NCBI GenBank assembly: GCA_045105075.1
Contig: JBGCDD010000034.1
Location: forward strand, 6,202 to 70,201
DNA length: 64,000 nucleotides
DNA from: JBGCDD01 sp045105075
Lineage (GTDB): Bacteria > Pseudomonadota > Alphaproteobacteria > Rhodobacterales > Rhodobacteraceae
Direction of reading: 5' to 3'
Every line of letters starts with the position of its first letter. Positions within the stretch are counted from its first letter, which is position 1. The translations under genes were made by a program, and so were the position numbers. This document shows positions 32,871-40,482 of the stretch, one piece after another. Below the pieces are notes generated by a model that was not told the DNA's origin, searched no databases, and saw nothing but the letters and a program-made list of their open reading frames with translations.

Positions 32871-33713
32871 TTAACTCCCGAAAGCGGAAACCGACGCACG
32901 GCGTTCCGGGGCGCGCGATTTTGTTCGCGCCACCACGCGGCGCGGGCTGACTTTGGTTTCATCAACACAGGCCACCGGCAAAGGTGGTGCGACCGGAACA
33001 TCGGGCACTTCGGGCAAAGCCACCGTCCCCGGCGCCACCGCGTGCAACATTTCGACCAGACGTCGGGCGAAATCCTCGGCACCGCTTTTGGACCAGGTGT
33101 CGTAATCCTGCTGGTTCTGGGTTGCCTCAAGCAACGAAATCGCCAGCACGTCGGCAAACAGCCCCCGGGTTTCGCGCCGAATGCGCTTGATCACCCGCGC
33201 GCGATCACGCGCGCTGGTCAGCTTGTCGGCACGGGTCAACAGCAACAGGCTCTTGTCATAAAGCGCGCGTGGCATGCTGGCCCAGACGGCCGCCTCGCTT
33301 TGACGCCACGCTTGGGTCGCATGGGTGCACCACAGCACAATATCAGCGTTTGGAATCACCCTTTGCCACACATCAGCCGCCATGTTGGGATCCGAGATGC
33401 CAGGCATGTCGATCAGATCGCATTGTTCCAGAATGTCCTGTTGGCTGTAGATCCGAATATAAAGCGTGTCCTCCAGTGGCACCAGATCAAGCCGCTGCAG
33501 GTCTACCGGATGGCTCACCCCGTCCAAATCAACACGGTGGCCGGGCCCGTCACCGTAGCAGATCCAGACCGGCGGCAAGCGGGTGGCGATCACTTGCACC
33601 GGCAAGTGCCGGTCACCGATCAGCAGATTGGCCAACGTGGTTTTGCCTGCACTGAACTCGCCCATCAGGGCAACAACAGGTTTGCGCGTGTCGGATGTCA
33701 GATCCAAGCTCAT
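32871..33713 (-). CDS. dynamin-type small GTPase
   Basis: 280 aa. It shows G1 GEFSAGKTTL (18-27), a G2 Thr near 44 (VIATRLPP), G3 DMPG (102-105) and G4 TRADK (160-164). GEFSAGKT plus DMPG is typical of bacterial dynamin-like proteins, but the long stalk is missing; the C-terminus is a Pro/Arg-rich linker (PEVPDVPVAPPLP). The segment ADIVLWCTHATQAW is shared with the third GTPase of the island. It overlaps the large dynamin gene by ATGA. Confidence 0.85.
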   Translation of the reverse strand: MSLDLTSDTRKPVVALMGEFSAGKTTLANLLIGDRHLPVQVIATRLPPVWICYGDGPGHRVDLDGVSHPVDLQRLDLVPLEDTLYIRIYSQQDILEQCDLIDMPGISDPNMAADVWQRVIPNADIVLWCTHATQAWRQSEAAVWASMPRALYDKSLLLLTRADKLTSARDRARVIKRIRRETRGLFADVLAISLLEATQNQQDYDTWSKSGAEDFARRLVEMLHAVAPGTVALPEVPDVPVAPPLPVACVDETKVSPRRVVARTKSRAPERRASVSAFGS

Positions 33714-35773
33714 GATAGGAATCCCGTCAGTAAGGTTTGTGTTTTCTCCAGAACAGCCGCCCTGGCGCGTGATCGTCCCAACCCAAGCAGATCATCGACC
33801 TTGTCTGGATCGGTGGTGTTTGTGCTGGCCAGCCCTTGCAGGATCGCGCGCTGTTCACCCAGAAAGGCGCCGATCTGTGCATCACAGGTCTGGCGGATCG
33901 AACGGGCGTGATCATCCTTGAGATCGGTGACAAACACCTCGGTTTCGGCGCGGATCAGATCGTGAAAACTGGCCGCGTAGGCCTGATATCCCCGCCGCCG
34001 GAACCACCAGCTTTTCCACCAGTTGCCCTTGAGATCGAGCGCAATCGTGCGCCCCAGCGTCACCGGCGGCGGAATGCGCGCGGGCGGCGGCACCCGAATT
34101 TGTAACGTGCCATCGCTCAGGCCCAGCGCGCTTTGCGCCAAAGCCGAAAACTCAGCCGCTGCCGCTTCGCAATGACGCGTGAATGCCTTTTGGCACTGGC
34201 TGCCCAGCGCGCGATACGAAGAATTCAGCAGCACCCGCAATCCCGCAGGGTCGTATTGCCAGACACTATGTTCGCCGTAATGTTCCAAATGCATGATCAG
34301 CGACGCCGTGGCACGTTCCAGAAACGTGTTCAGGGCGCGATCTACACGGGCCGAAAATTCAGCGATGATCACGTCGTAATCCTGCGCCGCGTTTGCACTG
34401 ACGGCCTCCTCAATGCGCGCAATGTTGGCCTCAAGCGCCTCGGGCGACACCTTCAGAACCGCGCGCTGCGGGTCTGCGATCAGGGTTTGCGCCGCGGCCA
34501 CGCCATTGACCAGGTTCAGCGCGCTGGCGGCAATGCGCCCCACCGTGTCGGGCACCACACCTTCGGACACCCGATCACTGATCGCGCGGTAAAGCGATGG
34601 CAGGCCCGACAGATCCCACAACAGCTCTATCGGGTCACTGTCCGCACCAATGGAATGATTGCCCCCTTCGGCCCAGTTATAGAGCGCCGCCGCGCTGGCC
34701 TGAGGCAGCTTCGACAGCGCTCCCGACATTGCGAAATTGGCCCAAAGCGCGCTGCCAAACAGGATATGCGCATCAACCGGGCCCTTGTGCTGGCGCAGTG
34801 TGTCCAGAATGCTGGCGCGGATTTCAGGCACCTGCGTGCGCGGATCCGACAGCTCGTCGATGCGGTTGACAAAAATGATCACTTCCCGCGATTTGATGTT
34901 CGAAATCAATCGGATCAGCGCCAGGTCGGTGGACGACAATGCCTGATGGGCTGACAAGACGACCACGCACAACCGGCTGTCGCGGATCGCCTGAATGGTG
35001 ATCTGCTCGCGCATCATGAACGTGTCGTTCACCCCGGGCGTATCGCGCACACACAGCGGCATCGGGATCGCCTTGCGGTGCACAAACAGATCGGCCGATT
35101 TGGTGATGTCGGCAAAACGCCCCTGCGACGTGGGGATGTCTTCATCATCTTCGTCGTATTCATCGCCCAGGCAGACATAGCGCTCGATCAGCTCTTCGTC
35201 GAACTCGCCATAGCTGTGTTCCTGACCCAACAGCATTTCGAACTTGCGCCCCAGACGCGCCATCGACTTCTCGCGCATCTCGGTGATTTGTTGCTTGATG
35301 GTCTCCAGCTCGTCCTCGGCGCCGGCCCGATTGGCCAGCTCGCCAATGCGACCCCCGCCGCGCACCAAACGGTCCCATTCGGTTTGATCAAAGAACTTGA
35401 ACTTCGCGCGCGCCTCGGGCGTTTTTTGCGTGGGCGAAACATGCAGCGACGTCACAACCGAAGTCCACGGGTTCACATCCGCAGGCAGCAAGCCGGGCCA
35501 GCCCACCATTGCATTCACCAGCGAGGTTTTGCCCGATTTGATCTGCCCGATCATCGTGACACTGGGTTCGATCGCATCAAGCTGGCGGGTCAGATGTTGC
35601 GCACGCCGCGCCGCCTGATCGTCACCCAACTGCTGGATGTTTTGCAACGCGCCGCGCAACGGGCGCAGGCTGCGAGCCAATTTGGTCAGATCCTCAACGC
35701 CGATGGCCAACAACCTGTCGGCCACAGGATCGCGACGATCCAAAGGGGCGGTCATTCCAGTTTCAGCGTTCAT
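33710..35773 (-). CDS. large dynamin-like GTPase
   Basis: 687 aa. The N-terminal helix is followed by G1 GQIKSGKTSLVNAMVG (76-91), a Thr in NPWTSVVTSL (G2), G3 DTPGVND (244-250) and G4 NRIDE (303-307). After the GTPase domain come about 350 mainly helical residues, expected to form the stalk. The Trp/Arg-rich stretch LKGNWWKSWWFRRRGYQAY near residue 600 could be a membrane-binding paddle. Bacterial dynamins remodel or seal membranes. It has 4-bp overlap with the small GTPase and 41 nt to the upstream GTPase gene. Confidence 0.9.
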   Translation of the reverse strand: MNAETGMTAPLDRRDPVADRLLAIGVEDLTKLARSLRPLRGALQNIQQLGDDQAARRAQHLTRQLDAIEPSVTMIGQIKSGKTSLVNAMVGWPGLLPADVNPWTSVVTSLHVSPTQKTPEARAKFKFFDQTEWDRLVRGGGRIGELANRAGAEDELETIKQQITEMREKSMARLGRKFEMLLGQEHSYGEFDEELIERYVCLGDEYDEDDEDIPTSQGRFADITKSADLFVHRKAIPMPLCVRDTPGVNDTFMMREQITIQAIRDSRLCVVVLSAHQALSSTDLALIRLISNIKSREVIIFVNRIDELSDPRTQVPEIRASILDTLRQHKGPVDAHILFGSALWANFAMSGALSKLPQASAAALYNWAEGGNHSIGADSDPIELLWDLSGLPSLYRAISDRVSEGVVPDTVGRIAASALNLVNGVAAAQTLIADPQRAVLKVSPEALEANIARIEEAVSANAAQDYDVIIAEFSARVDRALNTFLERATASLIMHLEHYGEHSVWQYDPAGLRVLLNSSYRALGSQCQKAFTRHCEAAAAEFSALAQSALGLSDGTLQIRVPPPARIPPPVTLGRTIALDLKGNWWKSWWFRRRGYQAYAASFHDLIRAETEVFVTDLKDDHARSIRQTCDAQIGAFLGEQRAILQGLASTNTTDPDKVDDLLGLGRSRARAAVLEKTQTLLTGFLS

Positions 35774-35814
35774 TTATAGTCTCAATTCTTATCAGGGTTT
35801 CAGGGCGTAAAATG

Positions 35815-36951
35815 TCAGGCCGCAAGGCGCGCGTGCAGATCACGGCGCAATTGCAAAACGATGGTGGCGGCGTCAGCGGCGGGTCCGGAGCCATCCTCCA
35901 TGGCCATCAACAACACTGTGTCGGCCGCGCTCAGCACATCGTCGTGAAACTGGATCTGATGGGTTTCCGACGCCGTCACCCCCATCACAGCCGACGCCAG
36001 CGCATCGCAGGTTTCCAGACAGTGATCCAATACCAGCCGATCCTGTGGTTCGGGCGCGCTCGCAAGATTGTGGCTCAGATCCTCGAGGCGACGTTCCAAA
36101 AGCTGTTGCGCGTTCATGTAAAATTGATCTTCGGCTGTTACCACTGGCGCCAGCACGGCGTCGCGCGGTTCGGGCTCCGTTGCGTCGATTGCAACCATCG
36201 GATCGGGCACAGTGACCGGCACCGGGGTGCGCAAATCTGCGCCCGTGTCATAGCGATCCAGCACCGCTTGGGCGGCATCCTCCAGCGCACGTCGCCCATC
36301 TTCGACCAATCGAATGATCGCCTGGCGCAGGGCCGCCACGCCGCTGCGCTGATCCAAGGTGCCAATCACCGGCTGATTGTTGCACAAAGAGCTGTGGGTC
36401 TGCGCGGTCTCGACTGGAAACAGGCTGTGAAATTCCTCAAGTGCCACGGCCTGAACCGATGGCAACCGGGCCGCGCCGTGATCGGCAAACCGGGTCAAAA
36501 CCAGAAAGCTGTGATCCTTTAGATCGTCGGACACCGGCGCCCAGATGCGCGCCTCGTCGGAGCCAAAAACATGGGTGCACCACAGCACGATATCTGCCTT
36601 GGCCAACGCCTGATCCAGCCCAGACCCGGTGACGTCGAGAAACGCCATATGCGTCAGATCCTCGGACTCGATTTCAACCACACATGCGTTCAGATCAAAG
36701 CGATCGCCACACCCCGGCGGTGCCAACAACACCGACGTGCCACCCGGACGGGGTATGTTTTGGCCAAGCAACACATCCAGAAGCTGACTTTTGCCCACAC
36801 CATCCGGGCCCAGAACCGCCACCAGGATTGGGCGATCCAGCCGATCAAGCAGGCGCGCAGCACGCTCTTGCACGCGCGCAGGCAAGGCTCCGGCGCGCAC
36901 CAGCCCCTGCAAAGGACCCAGCAGCGAGGGCGTGCACAGATTATCTTTCAT
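35815..36951 (-). CDS. P-loop GTPase-like protein with degenerate nucleotide motifs
   Basis: 378 aa. G1 is GPDGVGKSQLLDVLLG (48-63), the G3 position reads DVTG (106-109), and the G4 position is TRFAD (153-157) instead of TRxD/NKxD. ADIVLWCTHVFGSDEARIWA is closely shared with the small dynamin-like protein, so the two are paralogues. The C-terminal 200 residues are helical and charged. GTP specificity may be reduced; it may be a regulatory partner. It overlaps the PP2C gene by 11 bp. Confidence 0.82.
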   Translation of the reverse strand: MKDNLCTPSLLGPLQGLVRAGALPARVQERAARLLDRLDRPILVAVLGPDGVGKSQLLDVLLGQNIPRPGGTSVLLAPPGCGDRFDLNACVVEIESEDLTHMAFLDVTGSGLDQALAKADIVLWCTHVFGSDEARIWAPVSDDLKDHSFLVLTRFADHGAARLPSVQAVALEEFHSLFPVETAQTHSSLCNNQPVIGTLDQRSGVAALRQAIIRLVEDGRRALEDAAQAVLDRYDTGADLRTPVPVTVPDPMVAIDATEPEPRDAVLAPVVTAEDQFYMNAQQLLERRLEDLSHNLASAPEPQDRLVLDHCLETCDALASAVMGVTASETHQIQFHDDVLSAADTVLLMAMEDGSGPAADAATIVLQLRRDLHARLAA

Positions 36952-37873
36952 GACGTTGACCTTCGGGTTGCACGGTGTCGCGACGCGTGTTCAAAAACTT
37001 GCCCGGCGAGCGCAGCATTTTGGCAAACGACGATTGCCTTGGCACGACCCGCTCATGGTGCCGCGCGGGCATAGCGGTATAGATGGGTGCCGGGTGCAAA
37101 ACCCGGATGACCGACATCGCCACATTGTCCAAATCCGGATCTTCAAGCGCCAACACAGCCTGCATCAGCAAATCGGCCAATTGATCACTGCGCGACAACG
37201 GATGCGCGCGCACAATCGCCTCGATTTGTGAGTTGGACAGAAATTGCAGCCCGTCCGAGGCCACGATCACCACATCGCCCGGGCACAATTGAACCGGCGC
37301 TGGCGGGCAGTCGATCATCGCAATCGTTTGGCCAAACAACACCGAGGTCAGCACATTGCGGTCCGGATGGACCCGCCCTTCGTCTGGATCCAGCTCGCCC
37401 ATACGCACCAAAAGATCGATTTTGGGGCCCAGTGAATGATCCTGGTTCAACTGCGACAGCACTCCGTCCCGAAACAAAAACAGCGGCGAGTCCCCGACCG
37501 AGATCCAATGCATTTGGTCCCCCACAATGACCGGTGCCACCAGGGTTGCCCCCATGCCGTGGCTGGCCGGATCGCGCGCGACATGATCACGCAAGCAGCC
37601 GTTGGCCGTGTCGGCCGCACGGCGCAAGGCGCCCGTCACATCCGCGGCAAACGCCGCGAGATCATTGCGCGCGAGCATCAGCGCGCTGAACACTTCATTG
37701 ACCACGATTTTGCTGGCAACCTCGCCCGCTGCGTGCCCGCCCATGCCATCGGCCAGCACCGCAAAACCAAACTCGGCTCCGCTGGAAAATTCGGCAACCA
37801 CCGCGTCTTCCTGGTAGTCGCGCGCGCCCGGGTTAAGCGCGGTGGCGGCATCGATTTTGAAAGCGCAGGTCAC
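36941..37873 (-). CDS. PP2C-family Ser/Thr protein phosphatase
   Basis: 310 aa from GTG 37873, 1 nt after the FHA stop; the longer upstream frame lies inside the FHA gene. Metal-binding motifs are ARDYQEDA (Asp19, Asp23), LADGMGGHAAGEVAS (Asp42), a GDSPLF segment, ASDGL and LDNVAM. It is a soluble catalytic domain with a short basic C-terminal tail. It should remove phosphates added by the kinase of the same operon, as in PppA-PpkA and Stp-Stk pairs. Confidence 0.93.
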   Translation of the reverse strand: MTCAFKIDAATALNPGARDYQEDAVVAEFSSGAEFGFAVLADGMGGHAAGEVASKIVVNEVFSALMLARNDLAAFAADVTGALRRAADTANGCLRDHVARDPASHGMGATLVAPVIVGDQMHWISVGDSPLFLFRDGVLSQLNQDHSLGPKIDLLVRMGELDPDEGRVHPDRNVLTSVLFGQTIAMIDCPPAPVQLCPGDVVIVASDGLQFLSNSQIEAIVRAHPLSRSDQLADLLMQAVLALEDPDLDNVAMSVIRVLHPAPIYTAMPARHHERVVPRQSSFAKMLRSPGKFLNTRRDTVQPEGQRHER

Positions 37874-37874
37874 C

Positions 37875-38666
37875 CTATTGCCCCTGCTCGTCGGCTTGGT
37901 TCCATTGAAAATCAGCGCCGCACAACGCCACCAACCGCAGTGTGGTTTCGCCGATGCGCACCAGATCACCATTGCGTATTTCCTCGGTGCTCAGCACCGG
38001 GCGGTCGTTCAGGCGAATGATGTTGGACTTGCCACCATGGCCCAGAAAAAACGTCGATTGTTCCTCGTCAAAGGCAATGGCCGCATGGTTCTGGCGCGAC
38101 ACTGTTGTGTCACCGAAATCCAGACGGATCGCCTGATCTTCACCGCGCCCGATCAACGACACGCCGGTGCCCAGAGCAAAAGCATGCCCACGGCCCGGCC
38201 CTGCAACCACCACGATCCAACCGGCCGGAAACAGCGCCGCTTTGGCCTGGGGAGCGGCGCGCGCCTCGGACAATGGATCTGTGGCGGCCATGCTTTCCTG
38301 GGCATCAAATCCCAGCAGCCGTGTTTTAACCCGCGCCGCACGACGCCCCGAGCGCCCCTGGCTGGACTTTGGCACCTCGATGTCAGCGGCCAATGGTCGT
38401 ACGGGCGCCACTTCGGGCGCCGAAGTGGGGATTGGCATTGAATTTGGCGCGGGTTGCCGCAGGGCCTGCGTGGCCTCGATCTGGGCCTGCGCTTGCGCCG
38501 CGCGTTCGGCCAGGCTTGGCTCTGGCGGCAGCGCAAGATCGTCATCGCCACGCAGATCGGGGGACAACACAAAGACATCGGAAGACACCGCGTCGGACTG
38601 CGCGTACGCATCACCGGCCTCAAGCGATTGGCTGTGCGTGTCGAAGATTTTCTTGAAAAGCGTCAT
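37875..38666 (-). CDS. FHA-domain phosphothreonine-binding protein
   Basis: 263 aa. A low-complexity N-terminal region (Ala/Gln/Pro-rich, about 1-145) precedes one FHA domain. Its hallmark residues are Gly173-Arg174 (SLIGRGED), Ser190-Arg191...His194 (VSRQNH) and Asn220 (LNDRP). FHA domains bind pThr peptides, so this is probably the reader linking kinase output to the GTPases. It lies 44 nt after the kinase gene and 1 nt before the PP2C gene. Confidence 0.93.
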   Translation of the reverse strand: MTLFKKIFDTHSQSLEAGDAYAQSDAVSSDVFVLSPDLRGDDDLALPPEPSLAERAAQAQAQIEATQALRQPAPNSMPIPTSAPEVAPVRPLAADIEVPKSSQGRSGRRAARVKTRLLGFDAQESMAATDPLSEARAAPQAKAALFPAGWIVVVAGPGRGHAFALGTGVSLIGRGEDQAIRLDFGDTTVSRQNHAAIAFDEEQSTFFLGHGGKSNIIRLNDRPVLSTEEIRNGDLVRIGETTLRLVALCGADFQWNQADEQGQ

Positions 38667-38710
38667 CTGGACAAAGGTCCTTTCCTGGTCAATTTCACTT
38701 CAAAACGTGC

Positions 38711-40120
38711 CTAGCCCGCTTTGGTTTGCACCGTTCGATCCACGGGTTCCGGCAAGAGCGACTGTGCGCTTGCACCGTGGATCGGGCCCGAAAACAACGT
38801 CACCACAACCGCCACGCAAATGATCAGAACCGCCAGCATGTGTTTGCTGAGCTTTTCGTAATCCACCTCGACCACTTCGGGCGGCGGCGGGATTTCTTCC
38901 TCGGGTGGCTCGGGCTCGGGTTGGCAGGCTTGGCGCACAATCGCGATGTAATCGGGCACATCACGCTCTATCGGGGCCGGCGTGCAGGCGCGTTTGCGGG
39001 TTTCGGCGATGGTCGGCCCATTGCGCGCGACCTTTTTCGGCTTGATCGCATCGCGCGCGTCCGCCCGTTCCACCAAACGCATCGCCGCGCTTTTGGTGGG
39101 CGTGCGCCGCGCCTGTGCCGCCTGGATCTGGTTTTCGCTTTGCACCAATTGTGTCAGGGTCTGTTCCAGCGCAGGATCCAAACCTGCAGACATTTGCGGA
39201 CGGCTTCCATCGATGCGTGCGATCCAGTCGCGCGCAGTGGCGATACGATCGCCGGGAAACACATTCATCGCCTGATCTATGGCCTGCAAGAAACCGGGAT
39301 CAAACCCATCAAAGCGACCCGCCAGCCTCGGATAGGGATCGGGCGCATTGCTGGCAATTGCCGCAAGCCGGGCCTGACTGTTGGGCGGCGCCTGTCCCGC
39401 GATCAGATGAAAGAAGGTCGCCGCCAAAGCGTAGAGGTCGCTGGCCGGGGATTGCTGACTGCCTGCGATGTAAAATTCCTGTGGTGAATAGCCATCCTTG
39501 ACCACCAGAACGGTCGAAAGCACCCGGCTCTTTTTGCTGGCTTCTTCGCGGGCCGCGCCAAAATCGATCAGCACAGGCGCGCCGGACTTGTCGATCAGGA
39601 TGTTATCGGGCGAGATATCGCGGTGCAGCATGTCCTGGTCGTGCACCAACGCCACCGCATCCAGCAGCTTTAGCAAGATTAATTTGATTTGCTCAGGTGT
39701 AAACGTGACTTCACCTGTCTCGATCAGTTCCAACAGGTCCTGCCCATCGATCAGATCAAGCGCCATATAGGCGGTCTCGTTGTCCTCAAACACCTGATGC
39801 ACGCCGACAACATGGGGATGGGTCAGCTTGGACAGGCTGCGCGCCTCGCGCACAAACAGCGCGACAAAGGCACGAAAATCACTGTGATGCGAGCGTGAGC
39901 GCGCCTGCACCGTTTTGTTGACGCGGCTGCAGAATGTGTCGGGAAAACACTCTTTGATCACAACCATACGCTCGAGGCTGTCGCGCGCCAGATAGGTGAT
40001 GCCGAACCCGCCGCTGCTGAGGTAACGCACAATCGTATATTGCCCGTTCAACAGCTGCGTGCCCGGCTTCAGCGCCTCATCCAAGGCGTGGTCATCTGTC
40101 ATATCGGGTCTGTCTTGCAT
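38711..40120 (-). CDS. membrane-anchored Ser/Thr protein kinase
   Basis: 469 aa. The kinase domain (about 27-290) has the Gly loop SSGGFG (35-40), Lys56 (VIKE), Glu92, HRDISPDN (166-173) and DFG (186-188), all catalytic residues present. Activation-segment Ser/Thr lie in SRVLSTVLVVKDGYSPQEF. A Pro/Glu linker (PEPEPPEEEIPPPPE) precedes one transmembrane helix (428-445) and a short periplasmic tail with no sensor domain. It is the first gene of the island. ATG 40102 is an alternative start. Confidence 0.93.
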   Translation of the reverse strand: MQDRPDMTDDHALDEALKPGTQLLNGQYTIVRYLSSGGFGITYLARDSLERMVVIKECFPDTFCSRVNKTVQARSRSHHSDFRAFVALFVREARSLSKLTHPHVVGVHQVFEDNETAYMALDLIDGQDLLELIETGEVTFTPEQIKLILLKLLDAVALVHDQDMLHRDISPDNILIDKSGAPVLIDFGAAREEASKKSRVLSTVLVVKDGYSPQEFYIAGSQQSPASDLYALAATFFHLIAGQAPPNSQARLAAIASNAPDPYPRLAGRFDGFDPGFLQAIDQAMNVFPGDRIATARDWIARIDGSRPQMSAGLDPALEQTLTQLVQSENQIQAAQARRTPTKSAAMRLVERADARDAIKPKKVARNGPTIAETRKRACTPAPIERDVPDYIAIVRQACQPEPEPPEEEIPPPPEVVEVDYEKLSKHMLAVLIICVAVVVTLFSGPIHGASAQSLLPEPVDRTVQTKAG

Positions 40121-40482
40121 TTGTTTTCACCAACCACCCACTGCGGCAACCTCGGGGCTCAATGCCCCTTGCGACGGCACGTTCCACACGTGCGCCGCCT
40201 GCTGAATAAGCCTCCAGACTGTGGTCGAAAGGTGTCAGAACTTGGATGCAGGGGCGAAGATTGCCTAAAACTCGTCCGGATATGAACAGCACCTTAACGG
40301 GTCCGGATCGCAGTAGGATGCTGTTAAGACGCCCTATGCGGGTGCGCTGATCCACCCAACCAAAGCTTGCCTCACGTAATGTCACCCCGCGATTGTCATT
40401 GACTTTGCTGGTGTTTTCTTCGTCGATTGCAGGTGTGGCGCCGAGTGTTTCACCCGCGCGCGCCAAAGGGGGAGAACCAAAC
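40121..40482 (+). promoter_or_regulatory. divergent control region between the kinase island and the P450 gene
   Basis: 362 nt without a gene. It holds a direct repeat GTCCGGAT (40274-40281 and 40301-40308), an inverted repeat AACAGCA (40285-40291)/TGCTGTT (40319-40325) interleaved with it, and a small hairpin GGGGC-TCAAT-GCCCC near 40155. Both flanking transcription units must start here. No convincing -35/-10 pair was singled out. Confidence 0.45.

Noticed and set aside
31608..40120. Remnant of a type VI secretion locus
   Set aside because: Kinase, FHA and PP2C resemble its regulators, but no tss sheath, tube, ClpV or membrane-complex genes are present, and dynamins are not part of that system.
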